A stretch of 64,000 nt of DNA from Takakia lepidozioides (taxonomy: Eukaryota > Streptophyta > Takakiopsida > Takakiales > Takakiaceae). Shown here piece by piece: positions 1 through 9,884 of the stretch. The DNA is taken from contig CM060734.1 of the NCBI GenBank assembly GCA_030704615.1, positions 38,766,042-38,830,041 of the forward strand. The letters are read 5' to 3'. The notes under the pieces are model-generated. The model was not told the DNA's origin, ran no database searches, and was given only the letters and a program-made list of their open reading frames with translations. Numbering within the stretch: the first letter of the stretch is position 1; every line of letters begins with the position of its first letter. Position numbers and translations under genes: made by a program.

Positions 1-1567
1 CCCAAAGGTGTACCCAAGTACTTGTCTATGATTCCACTTCATGTAACCTTATAAGGTGTAACCCCATGTAAGCCCATTGCATGAAACCCAAACTGTGAAG
101 TGTTACGAACAAACCACATAGAAGCAAAAATGCATCAAGAGACGCTATTTATTTCTTTGGCCATCTGACCAAGTCTTTGTCCATCTCGTCACACAGCCAA
201 CTAATCATATGAGTACGGGAAGCTATCATGGTTGACTCGTTGAACCAACTTGCAGTAAACGCCCGCCTATGACGGGTTCGATCTTCTGTGGTTTTCACAT
301 TGAACTTCCACTCCAAGTAAAATTGCACAAAACAAAGTGCATAATAGCCGCACTCCCAACAGCTCCGTTGTTGGGGGACACTGGCCTCAAACCATTCCAT
401 CCTCTCCATGACGTAACTGAAGTCATCAGATCCAGGCATGAAATCAAAGAACGCTATGGCAAAATTTCGCAAAATTCCTTCAATGAGTTTGGGTCGGGCA
501 ATGGTTTTATGGGAGTCCAAATGTACTATCCGACCTCGGCGCTCTAAAACAGCAACACTCCAGTGATCACTGCAACACAAACAAAGCCGTTACGTCAGAA
601 TAGAAAAAAACATCTCCAATGAAACCCATTGTGGTGTAACCCTTTGTACTGTAACTCTAAACGGTGTTACACAACTAGTCAGCAGTCACTAGTGCAACTC
701 AGTCTAGAATAGAGGAGTGTAACCCAACATGCTCAGTCAATGCTGAAATTACTTACTCGAAGACAATAGGGATGACAACCACGTCCACAAGATCTCGATT
801 CTTTGTGAACACCATCCCTCGGGCATCCTGAGTGTACCATTCTTGCACCAACCCGAATAGCGTCTGCAGATCGTTACCATTGGTACGCATGACATGCCAT
901 TGAAAAGGAGCACAGATGACAAACTCAGGTGCGATAGCCTTAAACAATTTGGCCTCCAGAAGTTTGTTGTAACCCGAGAGCAATGCATCTGTGACAGTTG
1001 CTCTTATTTTATACATCGGCTCAAAATCTGTCTCTTCCAAGTAAAACTGTAACGGACTAGAAGCCAGGAAGGCATCGCCATAATAAAACTTCACTTCGGG
1101 CGCCCCAGGAGGGTCCGACACCATTCTGAACTTTGTCAAGTACCGTTGTTTTAGTCTGCACAACAAACCGCACATTACGAACATTACGATGCATCATACA
1201 AGAGTTATAATCAATATTCAAAATCAGAGAGGATCAAAGTACAATGAGGTACCTCGAACGCTCCCGCAAGTGCTTGGCAAGGACCTCTTTGCTGGACAAC
1301 GTCAACCTCCGAGACCCCTGCACTTTTGCCTTTCGGTTTGGTTCGCTGTTTTTTGGGTGCGACAAGAACAGATACTTCTTTGTCAGCGCTAGGGGGTTCA
1401 GCCAACCGCTTTCTTTGAGCAGGCGGCCGTTTTGACCTCCTGGGATTCTCTGCAACCCTGACAATGCCGCCGGTAGGGGGAATTTCTGAGCCAGAGGTGC
1501 CTTGTTCTGAGTTTGCTGCAAGTGCTGAAGACTGCACTCCCTCGTCTGAGACGTGCTGGGGAGGTGA

Positions 1568-2460
1568 TTGACCAAGGGCAGAAGTGTCACAGCTCACCTC
1601 CTCGGTGCTACCCCTGTCAGTGTAACCCTTCTGTTCAAACCCCTTGTCACGCTTCTTAGTGTCACCCTTCTCTTCGGCTACCTCCTCAGTGTCACGATTC
1701 TCAGTGTCACCCTTCTCTTCGGCTTCCTTCTCAATGTCACCCTTCTCTTCGGCTACCTCCTCAGTGTCACTCTTCTTAGTGTCACCCTTCTCTTCAGCTA
1801 CCTCCTCAGAGTCACGCATCTCAGTGTCGCCCTTCTCTCCGGCTACCTTCTCAGTGTCACCCTTCTCTTTGGCCGCATTATCAGTGTCACTCTTCGCAGT
1901 GTCACCCTTCTCATCGGGTTCCTTCCCAGTGTCACTCTGCTGAGTAACAATCTTATGTGTGTCACCCTTGGCAGTGTCACTCTTCTCAGTGTCTAGATGC
2001 TCCGCAACATCCTTCTCTTCGTGACTCTCCACAGTGAAACGCTTCTCAGTGTGACCCTGCTTTGTGTCACCCTTCCAACTGACAACCTCCTCGGTGACAC
2101 CCTTCCCCGTGTCACCCATGTCGATGTCACTCTTCTTTGCATCAACCTCCTCAATGCCATCCTTGATTGTGTCGCCCTTCTCCGCACCCTCCAAGACCAT
2201 GTTGACTAGCAGAAGACCGTCATCCGTCGCGACTAGTGGCCGTGGCAAAGGAGTGTCACCTTCCACGACTAGTGGTAGTGGAATGTCATCCATGACAGTG
2301 TTACACTCACTGACATCTACCATGTGGGTTGGCTGTGGGGTGTCACCCCTATCAGTGTAACCCATGTCAATGTCACTCTCAACGGAAGTTGCAGTGTTCA
2401 CGGGCAATGGTGTGTCACCCACGACAATGTCCCTCACGACATTGTCAGCCACACCGGTAT
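1568..2460 (-). repeat. Coding repeat tract, Gly-Asp-Thr / Gly-Tyr-Thr units
   Basis: On the minus strand this tract encodes irregular units containing GDT or, less often, GYT, spaced by Glu/Lys-rich residues such as EKSDT and EEVAEEKGDT. At DNA level the recurring core is GGGTGACAC or GGGTTACAC. That is the same word, one base apart, as the motif in the non-coding parts of this element. The tract is low-complexity, acidic and probably unstructured. Confidence 0.85.
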
Positions 2461-2465
2461 CCGTA

Positions 2466-2640
2466 GTGTCACCTTGAGGTGCAGTGTAACCCTCCTTCCC
2501 TGTTGCTCCTCTCTGCACAGTGTCACCCTGAGGTGCAGTGTAACCCTCCTTCCCTGTTGCTCCTCTCTGCACAGTGTCACCCTGAGGTGCAGTGTAACCC
2601 TCCTTCCTCTGTTGCTCCTCTCTGCACAGTGTCACCCTCA
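2466..2640 (-). repeat. 54-bp tandem repeat with one 55-bp unit that breaks the frame
   Basis: GTGTCACC recurs at 2,466, 2,520, 2,574 and 2,629, spacings of 54, 54 and 55 bp. Each unit holds one GGGTGACAC and one GGGTTACAC core on the minus strand and encodes an 18-residue repeat (EGYTAPQGDTVQRGATGK-like). The 55-bp unit has one extra T in TCCTTCCTCTG compared with TCCTTCCCTG in the others. This accounts for the switch of reading frame between the upstream and downstream coding segments. Confidence 0.85.
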
Positions 2641-3289
2641 GGTGCAGTGTAACCCTCGGTTTCAGGGCATCCTCCCCTTGCAGAGTCACCCTGCGCATCA
2701 ATGGGACCCACGAAGGCTGGGTCATTCTGAGAGAGGTTGACCACATGATCCTGACAAATACTTACATTGCTGCATCGAGGGTTCAACCCAGCATCTCCAG
2801 ATTCAAAGTCATACACAGACTCTGGGTCAAGCGGGTCCCCGATTCTTCGATTAAGACCTTCAAAAGAAATGACTGGGGCTGCGGACAAAGAGGTTCGCAC
2901 TTGGGTGTTCCACCTTGATGTATCATCTTCAGTATCAGTATCAGAAATCATGGGCAAATCCCGCGTCAAGTCTGCTAGGTTCACCCCTAAGTGCAGCTGG
3001 GTTGAGTACAATTCACCAACCTGCGACAAAGATACAACGGCAGATTGACTTGGAATGATGTCCTCGTCATGTACATCGTCGCTCTGCGGGGCGGAAATTG
3101 GCCCATCGCTCGTCTGCGCGCCCCCTACGCCCCCTGTATCGCATTGTGGAGGGGCCCCATACACAACTTCGTGAAGCTCACGTTGAGCCTCAAAAAGGTT
3201 TTTGAACGCATTGGCGACTTGATTGGTCATGAGCTCGGACTCATCTGCATCGGGGAAAAGACAAAGGTTTTTAGTCGTGGAACGAGGTT

Positions 3290-3725
3290 TTTGAAAGTGC
3301 AAGGGTTACACTATGTAAGGGTTACACTGACTAGGACAAGACAGTGGTTCGGATTACACGATATGGGTTACACCACCCTGTTAGAGACAGTAGTTTGCAA
3401 TGGGTTACACTACCATGGGTTACACTACTGAGATTACACAACGAGAGGGTAACAAATCTAGGGTAACACAGCGAGGGGTACCATTAGGGGTACACTGATT
3501 ACAGGGTTACATACTCCGAGGGTTACACTGATTTACACACAGCGAGGGTTACACTGAGTACAAGGTTCCACATAGCCGAGGGTTACACTGATTACAGGGT
3601 TACACACAACGAGGGTTACACTGAGTTACAAGGTTCCACATAGCGAGGGTTACAATGATTACAAGATTACACACAAAGGGGTTACACGACGAGAGGGGTG
3701 ACAGTGGATGGAGTAACACTTACAG
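3290..3725 (+). repeat. GGGTTACAC cluster inside an intron or gap of the Ulp1 gene
   Basis: About 20 copies or near-copies of GGGTTACAC, alternating with ACAGCGAGGG and TGATTACAGG spacers. They lie in the plus orientation, opposite to the copies in the coding tract at 1.5-2.7 kb. No reading frame of note runs through it. Confidence 0.85.
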
Positions 3726-4616
3726 AGATACCAAGGCACTACAGACCCAAGGTCTCTCATATACTGGATGCCCAAACGCGCATTGAAGTCCATTTCTGTT
3801 GGTGATTCGCTGAAGAGGCCACAACACCAAAGCTGGATAAACGATTCTCTCTGTTGGATCGCAAAGTGATGGGCGGCGCGACGACGGCTTGCCTTGCAAA
3901 ACTGTATAGCTCCGTTGATCTTAATTGACCGGTCACCCCACTCTTCTGTACTCAAACTCGATCTTAAGTCTTCGAGCTCAGAATCCAAGGTCGCAATTCC
4001 GTCACCAGGTTGTGCAAAGTACATCAGACTAAAGCCGTAATACTCATCGACCAGGTCCTTCACCTTTGAGGCCGTAAGAGCACTTTCCAGAAGTTCAGTC
4101 GTGAACCCCAACCTGGGATGCGTTTGGGAAACTGACCTGCCATGATTTCTACATCGTTGTGGGCTAGAATTCTCAAAAGGAGTGGTGGCGGTCCAATGTG
4201 CGGTTTGGTGAGATTCTCCATTTGACTGATCAATCCTTCGGCAAAACCACGAGTGAATTCCAACGGATGTGGAACAACCAAACCTTTGATTCCATCTACA
4301 GTAATAGTGATGACAAGAGGATTTGAAGTTCTGGCATCGTCAAGGTCGGTATTGCCAACAGCTAGTTCGTCCATCGTGTCATCATCATGTGAGGCTTGGC
4401 TCTCTCGATGGACTCGTGTAAGTCTCCCACCTTTTTTCTTTTTCTGCTTTGGCATGTCAGGATGCCCAATGCTCTCTAAATACTCCTTCACCCGATTCAA
4501 TTCCTCTATCATTAACGGACATGATCCGGCTGGGCAGTAAACGCCTTGTGGGCAGCAACAACACTGTCCATATCATCGCTTCTAAGATGATATCGAGCTC
4601 CCTGCGCAATACAGCG

Positions 4617-4815
4617 TGAGGGTTACACCAAAGAAAAAGGTTACAGCACGAGGGGTTACACATGAAAATGGGTTACAAACAAGATGGGCTACACGGGGTT
4701 ACACAGAGGTGGGTTACACACCATAGGGGTTTTTAAAAGGGGTCCTCCGTAGGTGGGTTACACTCTGGGTTACACGCCACAGGAGAGACAGGGGGGGTAA
4801 CACAAGGGGTTACAT
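4617..4815 (+). repeat. Second GGGTTACA cluster between coding segments
   Basis: Several GGGTTACA copies in plus orientation, with AAGGTTACAG and GGGCTACACG variants, fill the gap between the coding segments ending near 4,830 and starting near 4,510. The gap is probably an intron of the minus-strand gene. Confidence 0.75.
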
Positions 4816-5671
4816 GGATAGACAACAGCCCAAAATTTGAAAAACAGAGAAATGGCAGGGAATCCAACTTGATTGTCTGTCGATAGAACCCAACTTGATT
4901 TTGCAGCTGTCGCATGGACTGCGCCCTCGCCTCGCGCAACAAATTCTTGGAATGCCGGCCAAAACCCCTTCTCATTGACATTCGGAAATGGGAACTGAGG
5001 AATAAGGCCATGCGGTAGCAGAAGGATTGAGCCTGGAGTTCTCTTTCGCAAGATGAACCTTGAGCTCCGGTTTCCCCGGTTTCCAATGTTGATTTTCTTT
5101 GCAATAGGGACAGGTAGAGGCGGGCTCAATCGCCGCTTGTCTCTCTCGTTAGAAACCTGCCGAATAGAAGGACCAGGGACAGAAACAGCAGGAGCACTAG
5201 AAGATGGAACCTCTGTAGCAGAAATAGCCGAAGAAGGTACAACAGCAGGCACTTCAATAGGATCTGCAATCTCCCCAAAGCCACCCTATTTTGCAGAATC
5301 CATGCATGATATGCATCAACAGAAGAAGCTCGAACATAATTCATCACATTTTCAACAGCCATGGCATGCTTGAGCTCCGCATCAGGAAACGGTTTTGTTC
5401 CTTTCGGTCTGGCCATACATGCGGCCGTTCCATCGACAATATGCCGATTCAATCTGCTCTTATCTACCTTTACTGCCCCACAATAAGGACATTTGAACTT
5501 AGGCCGGCCCTTTGCTCCCTCCACCTTGGCCTCTCTACACCTAGTGTGGCAGTACGCGATCATTGTAGCATACTCATGCTCAGTGTACCAAAAGCGAACT
5601 CGTTCGCCATCCCTTTTCAAGTGATCAAATGGAATAGTGGCCTCTCCAGGGAACAAATAACAATCAGCCAT

Positions 5672-5990
5672 GACAAAAGAAAAAGCTGACAGAAGAGAAG
5701 AGAAGAGCAAGAGCAAGAAAAGACAAGACAAGAAAAGACCAAGACCAAGAGAATTCCGAAGAACGCACAACAGGGAGCACGCACAACAAGAAGTGCAGGA
5801 AGAATATGAAGGCTGCGAGAAGGGGAAAACTGAACAATGATCAAAGAACGAAGAACGAAGCTAGCTAGATGTCACCCGTAAGGCACGTCGGTTAAGCGAA
5901 AGACGGCGGTTCATTAAAATCTGGCGGCTTGCAATCAATTATATCCGCACTGACTCACACGTGTATGAGTTGCAATCCCGGTGTCACCCG
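5672..5990 (-). promoter_or_regulatory. Purine-rich 5' region upstream of the C2H2/Ulp1 gene
   Basis: A strand-biased GA-rich stretch (5,680-5,760; CT-rich on the sense strand of the gene) precedes the presumed start codon. This resembles a pyrimidine-rich plant 5' leader. No TATA box was recognised. Confidence 0.35.
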
Positions 5991-6430
5991 GAATAGCGGA
6001 GTGTAACCCGTAACCCTACACTTGTGAGCGCGACAAACCGGCCGTTACTCGAATGCCAGGCACGTCGAGTGTAACCCTCCGTCAGGTACCCAGATATGAT
6101 GTAACCCTTCGTCACAACCTCATGTACCCCTAGTCTATGTGACTCCCGAACACAACATCGATGTAACCCTGTCATATCAAACCATTAGTATGCAACCTCC
6201 AGGTAAACATGGTCAATGTAATGCCCCACCCATGTAACCCTAGCCTATGTGGCTCCGCGAGTGCAACATCCACGTAACCCATCAAACATGTCAACCCCAT
6301 CTAAACCTCCATTACTAAACCGTCTACCAAGCTAGCATGTATTGAGAAAGAAAACACCGTGTAACCCCTTGTGTGTAACCATACCACACGTGAGGTAGTC
6401 ATATAAACCATCAGACATGTAACCGGTTGA
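5985..6430 (-). repeat. TGTAACCC cluster, inverted relative to the 7-kb array
   Basis: Copies of TGTAACCC and GTGTAACCC (the complement of GGGTTACA) are spaced irregularly by unrelated sequence, for example around 6,000, 6,070, 6,100, 6,160, 6,230 and 6,360. No gene is evident here or in 6,430-6,985. Confidence 0.8.
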
Positions 6431-6987
6431 CAGTGCTTGCAAAACACGCATGATTCGATACGTATTGCATCCATAATAGCGATGAGTAGGCTGCCCCGGC
6501 TGGTGTGTGAACAAAAGATACACGAGAGGAGAGTGAATGGGCACCCCGTCAAATGAGCGGCTGCTTGCATGGCTAGACCGAAAGAAACAAAACCCTTTCC
6601 TAATGCGGATCTTAGGAATACCATAGCCATCGGGGACGGTGACAAAACAACAAGAATGACATTGAGAAAGAAAAAGAATAGAGACAACCGTATCAATCGT
6701 AGAGAAAACCGTGGTAATAAATTTGACGGATCGTTGCGCTGAAAGCGTTGTCTTGTATGTTGCTGGGATGACGATACTGAACTGAATGAACTACAAATCT
6801 TTCACATTGATGTGTGAAGCCGATTGGGCACCATGGGAATTGCAGAAAGCTGATGCCCCAAAGCAAAAAAACGAGCGAGCTAAGAATCTGGAAACGGATG
6901 GAGAGAGCAAATTAGGGTTTCGGCCTCTATTTAAACCTCCATTCGGCCGTCGGATAGTTTACACGTGTATGATGTACACGAGGCGGT

Positions 6988-7790
6988 GTTACTGAGGGTT
7001 ACATGGTGGTGAGGGTTACAGAGGGTCAGAGAGGGTTACATGGAGTGAGGGTTACATACGGGTGAGGGTGACACTCTGCGGTGTTACAGAGGGTTACATG
7101 GTGGTGAGGGTTACAAAGGGTCACAGAGGGTTACATGGGTTACAGAGGGTTACATAAGGGGTGAGGACGACACTCTACGGTGTTATAGAGGGTTACATAG
7201 GTTACAGAGCCACAGAGGGTTTGTGAGGGTTACATGGAGTGAGGGTTACATGGTGGCGAGGGTGACACTTTGCGGTGTTACAGAGGGTTACATGGAGGTA
7301 AGGGTTACACCTGGTGAGGGATATAGAGGGTCACAGAGGGTTACATGGAGTGAGGGTTACATGGTGGTGAGGGTTACAGAGGGTCAGAGAGGGTTACATG
7401 GAATGAGGGTTACATACGGGTGAGGGTGACACTCTGCGGTGTTACAGAGGGTTACATGGTGGTGAGGGTTACATGGGTTACAGAGGGTTACATGGAGTGA
7501 GGGTTACATAAGGGTGAGGGCGACACTCTGCGGTGTTACAAAGGGTTACATAGGGTTACATGGGTTGCAAAGTGTTACAGAGGGTTACATGTAGTGAGGG
7601 TTACATAGGGGTGGGGGTGACACTCTGCGGTGTTATAGAGGGTTACATGGGTTACAGAGGGTTACATGGTGGTGAGGGTTACAGAGGGTCATGGGGTTAT
7701 ATGGGTTACAGAGGGTTACATGGTAATGTGGGTTACACTCGGCGGAGTTACAGAGGGTTACATGGGGGTGATGGTTGAACCCGGGCGGGG
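6988..7790 (+). repeat. Dense GGGTTACA array with higher-order units
   Basis: By hand I count about 36 copies of GGGTTAC in 800 bp, mostly as GAGGGTTACATGG. A longer unit recurs: GGTGACACTCTGCGGTGTTAC followed by AGAGGGTTACATGG. It is seen near 7,065, 7,255, 7,410 and 7,615, with diverged copies near 7,165 and 7,520. This is a higher-order arrangement of roughly 100-160 bp. Short plus-strand frames across it are repeat artefacts. Confidence 0.9.
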
Positions 7791-8060
7791 GCTACAGGGA
7801 ACTGGCGGACTGCTGGAAGCGGCGGACTGGTGTCGCAGAACGACGACGCAGGGGGCGACGACGCGCCTGGGGCGACGACGCCGATGGGATGAGGGCGGGG
7901 GTGGGGAGGGATTGACCGAGCCCAGCCGGCTGCCTTTCGATGTCTGCCGGAGGCGAAGAACCGGCGGTACGGGTGTCAGGGCTGGACCGTCCTGACGTGC
8001 TTGCATTAAGTTCTTACATTATTCCTATTATCTTCCGCACGATACCCCTTTTATTGGCCC
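7791..8060. other. GC-rich non-repeat stretch, no gene recognised
   Basis: GC-rich sequence with CGACGACG runs follows the array directly. Frames are open on both strands because of composition. I see no recognisable domain. Confidence 0.5.
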
Positions 8061-8094
8061 TCCCCCCAGGCAGGACTACTCGAGTATTGTAGTG

Positions 8095-8300
8095 GGGCAG
8101 GTAGCCCAGTGGATGGGAGTTTGTATGCATAACCAAGGTGGACTAGGGTTCAAATATCCGTCTTCCAATAGTTCCTAGTTAGTCTGTCGGATGAAGAGGC
8201 ACCATAGATACGCCTTACTTCGGATCTTGAGAGTAGACTGATCGCTCGCAGCCTTTGCTGGCTCTCTCTTAACTTCAGACATAGCTCCTAATTTGTCTAA
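8095..8300 (+). mobile_element. tRNA-derived SINE candidate
   Basis: TAGCCCAGTGGA at 8,102 matches a Pol III box A (TRGCNNAGYNGG) and GGGTTCAAATATCC at about 8,144 resembles box B. The spacing of about 43 bp is that of a tRNA gene. The sequence does not fold as an intact tRNA, so a SINE head is the likely reading. The 3' end is not defined. Confidence 0.5.
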
Positions 8301-8460
8301 ATCATCTAGAGCTTCTTTTTCAAGCATGGCACTTGTGAAGACCGACATCGTGATGAGAAGTAATGAAACGTTGTTTGTGGATCACATATACAGCTTCCCC
8401 AAGCGACTATAGAGTACCCCACGCTCGGTCTTCAGCCAAAAGTGACGCCTTTTTCAGAAT

Positions 8461-8790
8461 GAGGGCCGCTTTATACTAGGGCCCAAGCCTTGGGCCATCC
8501 TCAACGGTCATGATCAAACAGTCATGATCACACAAAAGTAGTCTATTTTAATACCAAACTTCTTGGGCCCAAGAGCTCAGAGTTGGGTCTCCATTCTAGG
8601 AGGGTTCCTTTTTCTTGGTCCGGCCCAACAAGTTGAAGTTTGCACCAAAATTTGTGCCATGTAGGCAAATACTCACTTCCATTTTCTTGGGCTCGGGCCG
8701 TAGTGTAAAGCCGTTGGGCCCAATTTTCAGGCCTCCGCCAATGGGAATGCTCCATTCTCACTTGGTCTTGGGCCCTAGAAGCGGCCCCAA
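8461..8790. mobile_element. Foldback MITE with GGGCCGCTT...CTAGGGCCCAAG termini
   Basis: The left end (8,463-8,487) and right end (8,767-8,788) are inverted copies: GGGCCGCTT, then CTAGGGCCCAAG on the left, and CTTGGGCCCTAGAAGCGGCCC on the right. Inside, the perfect palindrome CTTGGGCCCAAG (about 8,562) and several diverged copies recur. There is no coding capacity and no clear target duplication. Confidence 0.6.
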
Positions 8791-8799
8791 GTTAGAGTG

Positions 8800-9884
8800 T
8801 GCATGGGATAACACTCAACAATGGCCGGGTTACACATGCCTACTTTCTCTTTCCCAAACAGCCCTTGCACTTTGTGTTGCTGCTATTTCCTTGGTACCTT
8901 GGTAGGTATGATTTAACTCCAACTCAAAGAGGGGCAGTTGGAATGCGATCGTGACAATCCTAATAAGCACCGGATCAAGGAAACTCACCCTCCCTCCCCA
9001 AAGTGCTTCTCTGTTACTGACCCATCAACTGGCTAAATTTTTGTCACACCCATGGCAGCACTTACTTACCACTTGATTTCCCAGGCGGCTAGACATCAAC
9101 GAGGCTGCCAAAAACTCTGTCATTCTTCTCATGAACGTTGGATGCAAGGTGTCCTAGAGTGTGTGCACGAGACAGTGTCAATTGACCCCATAACCTTGCG
9201 CGCAGCAGAGACGACCCAGTTGCACCGATTTGAGTGTAACTCGAATTCGACTCCAGACCTGCTCCTCCTCCTAGTAGTCCTCCTCGATGTGGGAAATGCA
9301 GAAATCAAGTCTGAGCCATAAACTCTCACAAGAGGGGGGTAACGACGTAACGACCAGTGTTGGGCGGGTATAGATCATCATGATTCACGGGACACATTCA
9401 CGGGGCAGACTCGATTGTGTGTAAGTATCTTATTATTTGAACAAATCGCAATTTTAATTGGAGGGGTGGCGAAACAGAAATGGCGATGGGGTGGTCTGTT
9501 CCCGCCCGCGCGCAAGAGCGAGAACACGAGAGAGACAGAGAGAGTTGTGGATTGAAGGAGTTGAGAAAATCAAGAAAGAAAGACGTCAATTACGTCGACA
9601 GAGAACAGAAAGAAAACACAGGAACTCCTTGGGTAGTGAAGAGGAAAGGATTTCTTGGAGAATGATGATGGCTGGCTGGCGCGGACTCCGCCTGTCTCAT
9701 GCTCCACCGATGGGAGGGGGAGGGCAATTATGCTTCAAGGTTATGAGATGCAGGAGTGGTTGTTTCATGCTCCGACATTATAGAAGTTGTATTCTCTCTG
9801 TCGCATAGAAGGGGTGCTTTATAAGTTTCCGATATAGGCCGACAGTTGAGCTGAATTTCGTTTCCTGGAATAATAGATAATGGG
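8800..9884. other. Intergenic, upstream of the isomerase gene
   Basis: No gene recognised. Short open frames at 9,050-9,320 and 9,458-9,808 lack domains or splice support. The GA-rich stretch at 9,510-9,620 may be promoter or 5' leader of the downstream gene. Confidence 0.5.

Larger units (their letters stand above)
149..5671 (-). pseudogene. C2H2 finger / Ulp1-like (C48) cysteine protease gene, multi-exon and frame-broken
   Basis: The gene reads leftward from an ATG at 5,671. The first exon carries a zinc finger (CPYCG, then H and C after SRLNRH) at about 5,460-5,500. A Pro/Ser-rich linker follows at about 4,830-5,265, and unrecognised segments at 4,060-4,510 and 3,740-4,110. An acidic segment at 2,700-3,300 leads into a Gly-Asp-Thr repeat tract (1,570-2,640). 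The last two exons (757-1,155 and 149-569) form the Ulp1 fold, with His in DHWSV, Asp in HLDS, Gln in PQQR and Cys in ECGYY, the H-D-Q-C order of C48 peptidases. The splice between these exons (donor at 756, acceptor at 570) keeps frame and joins the catalytic His region. Frame breaks lie near 5,270, 4,100 and 2,610, and one splice phase near 1,155/1,253 disagrees. The family processes ubiquitin-like proteins. The role here is unknown. Confidence 0.6.
1..7790. mobile_element. Partial, motif-saturated mobile-element-like unit (left end outside window)
   Basis: This stretch holds one decayed minus-strand gene with a C2H2 finger and an Ulp1-type protease, surrounded and invaded by copies of GGGTTACA(C) or its complement. 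Ulp1 (C48) protease genes are known cargo of several plant transposons, including some Mutator-like elements. I see no transposase or terminal inverted repeat. The left end lies outside the window and the right limit is set only by where the motif stops, at about 7,790. The mobile-element label is therefore inference from gene content, decay and subterminal-style repeats. It could also be a repeat-rich degenerate locus. Confidence 0.45.

Noticed and set aside
1568-1996. Plus-strand protein of Val-Thr-Leu-Leu repeats
   Set aside because: It is the antisense shadow of the minus-strand Gly-Asp-Thr tract. No domain or start context supports it.
6988-7790. CRISPR array or telomeric repeat
   Set aside because: Spacing is irregular, spacers are not unique, and the unit GGGTTACA is not the plant telomere unit. 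The host is a eukaryote.
8095-8170. Functional tRNA gene
   Set aside because: Boxes A and B are present, but no acceptor stem pairing or anticodon loop can be drawn.
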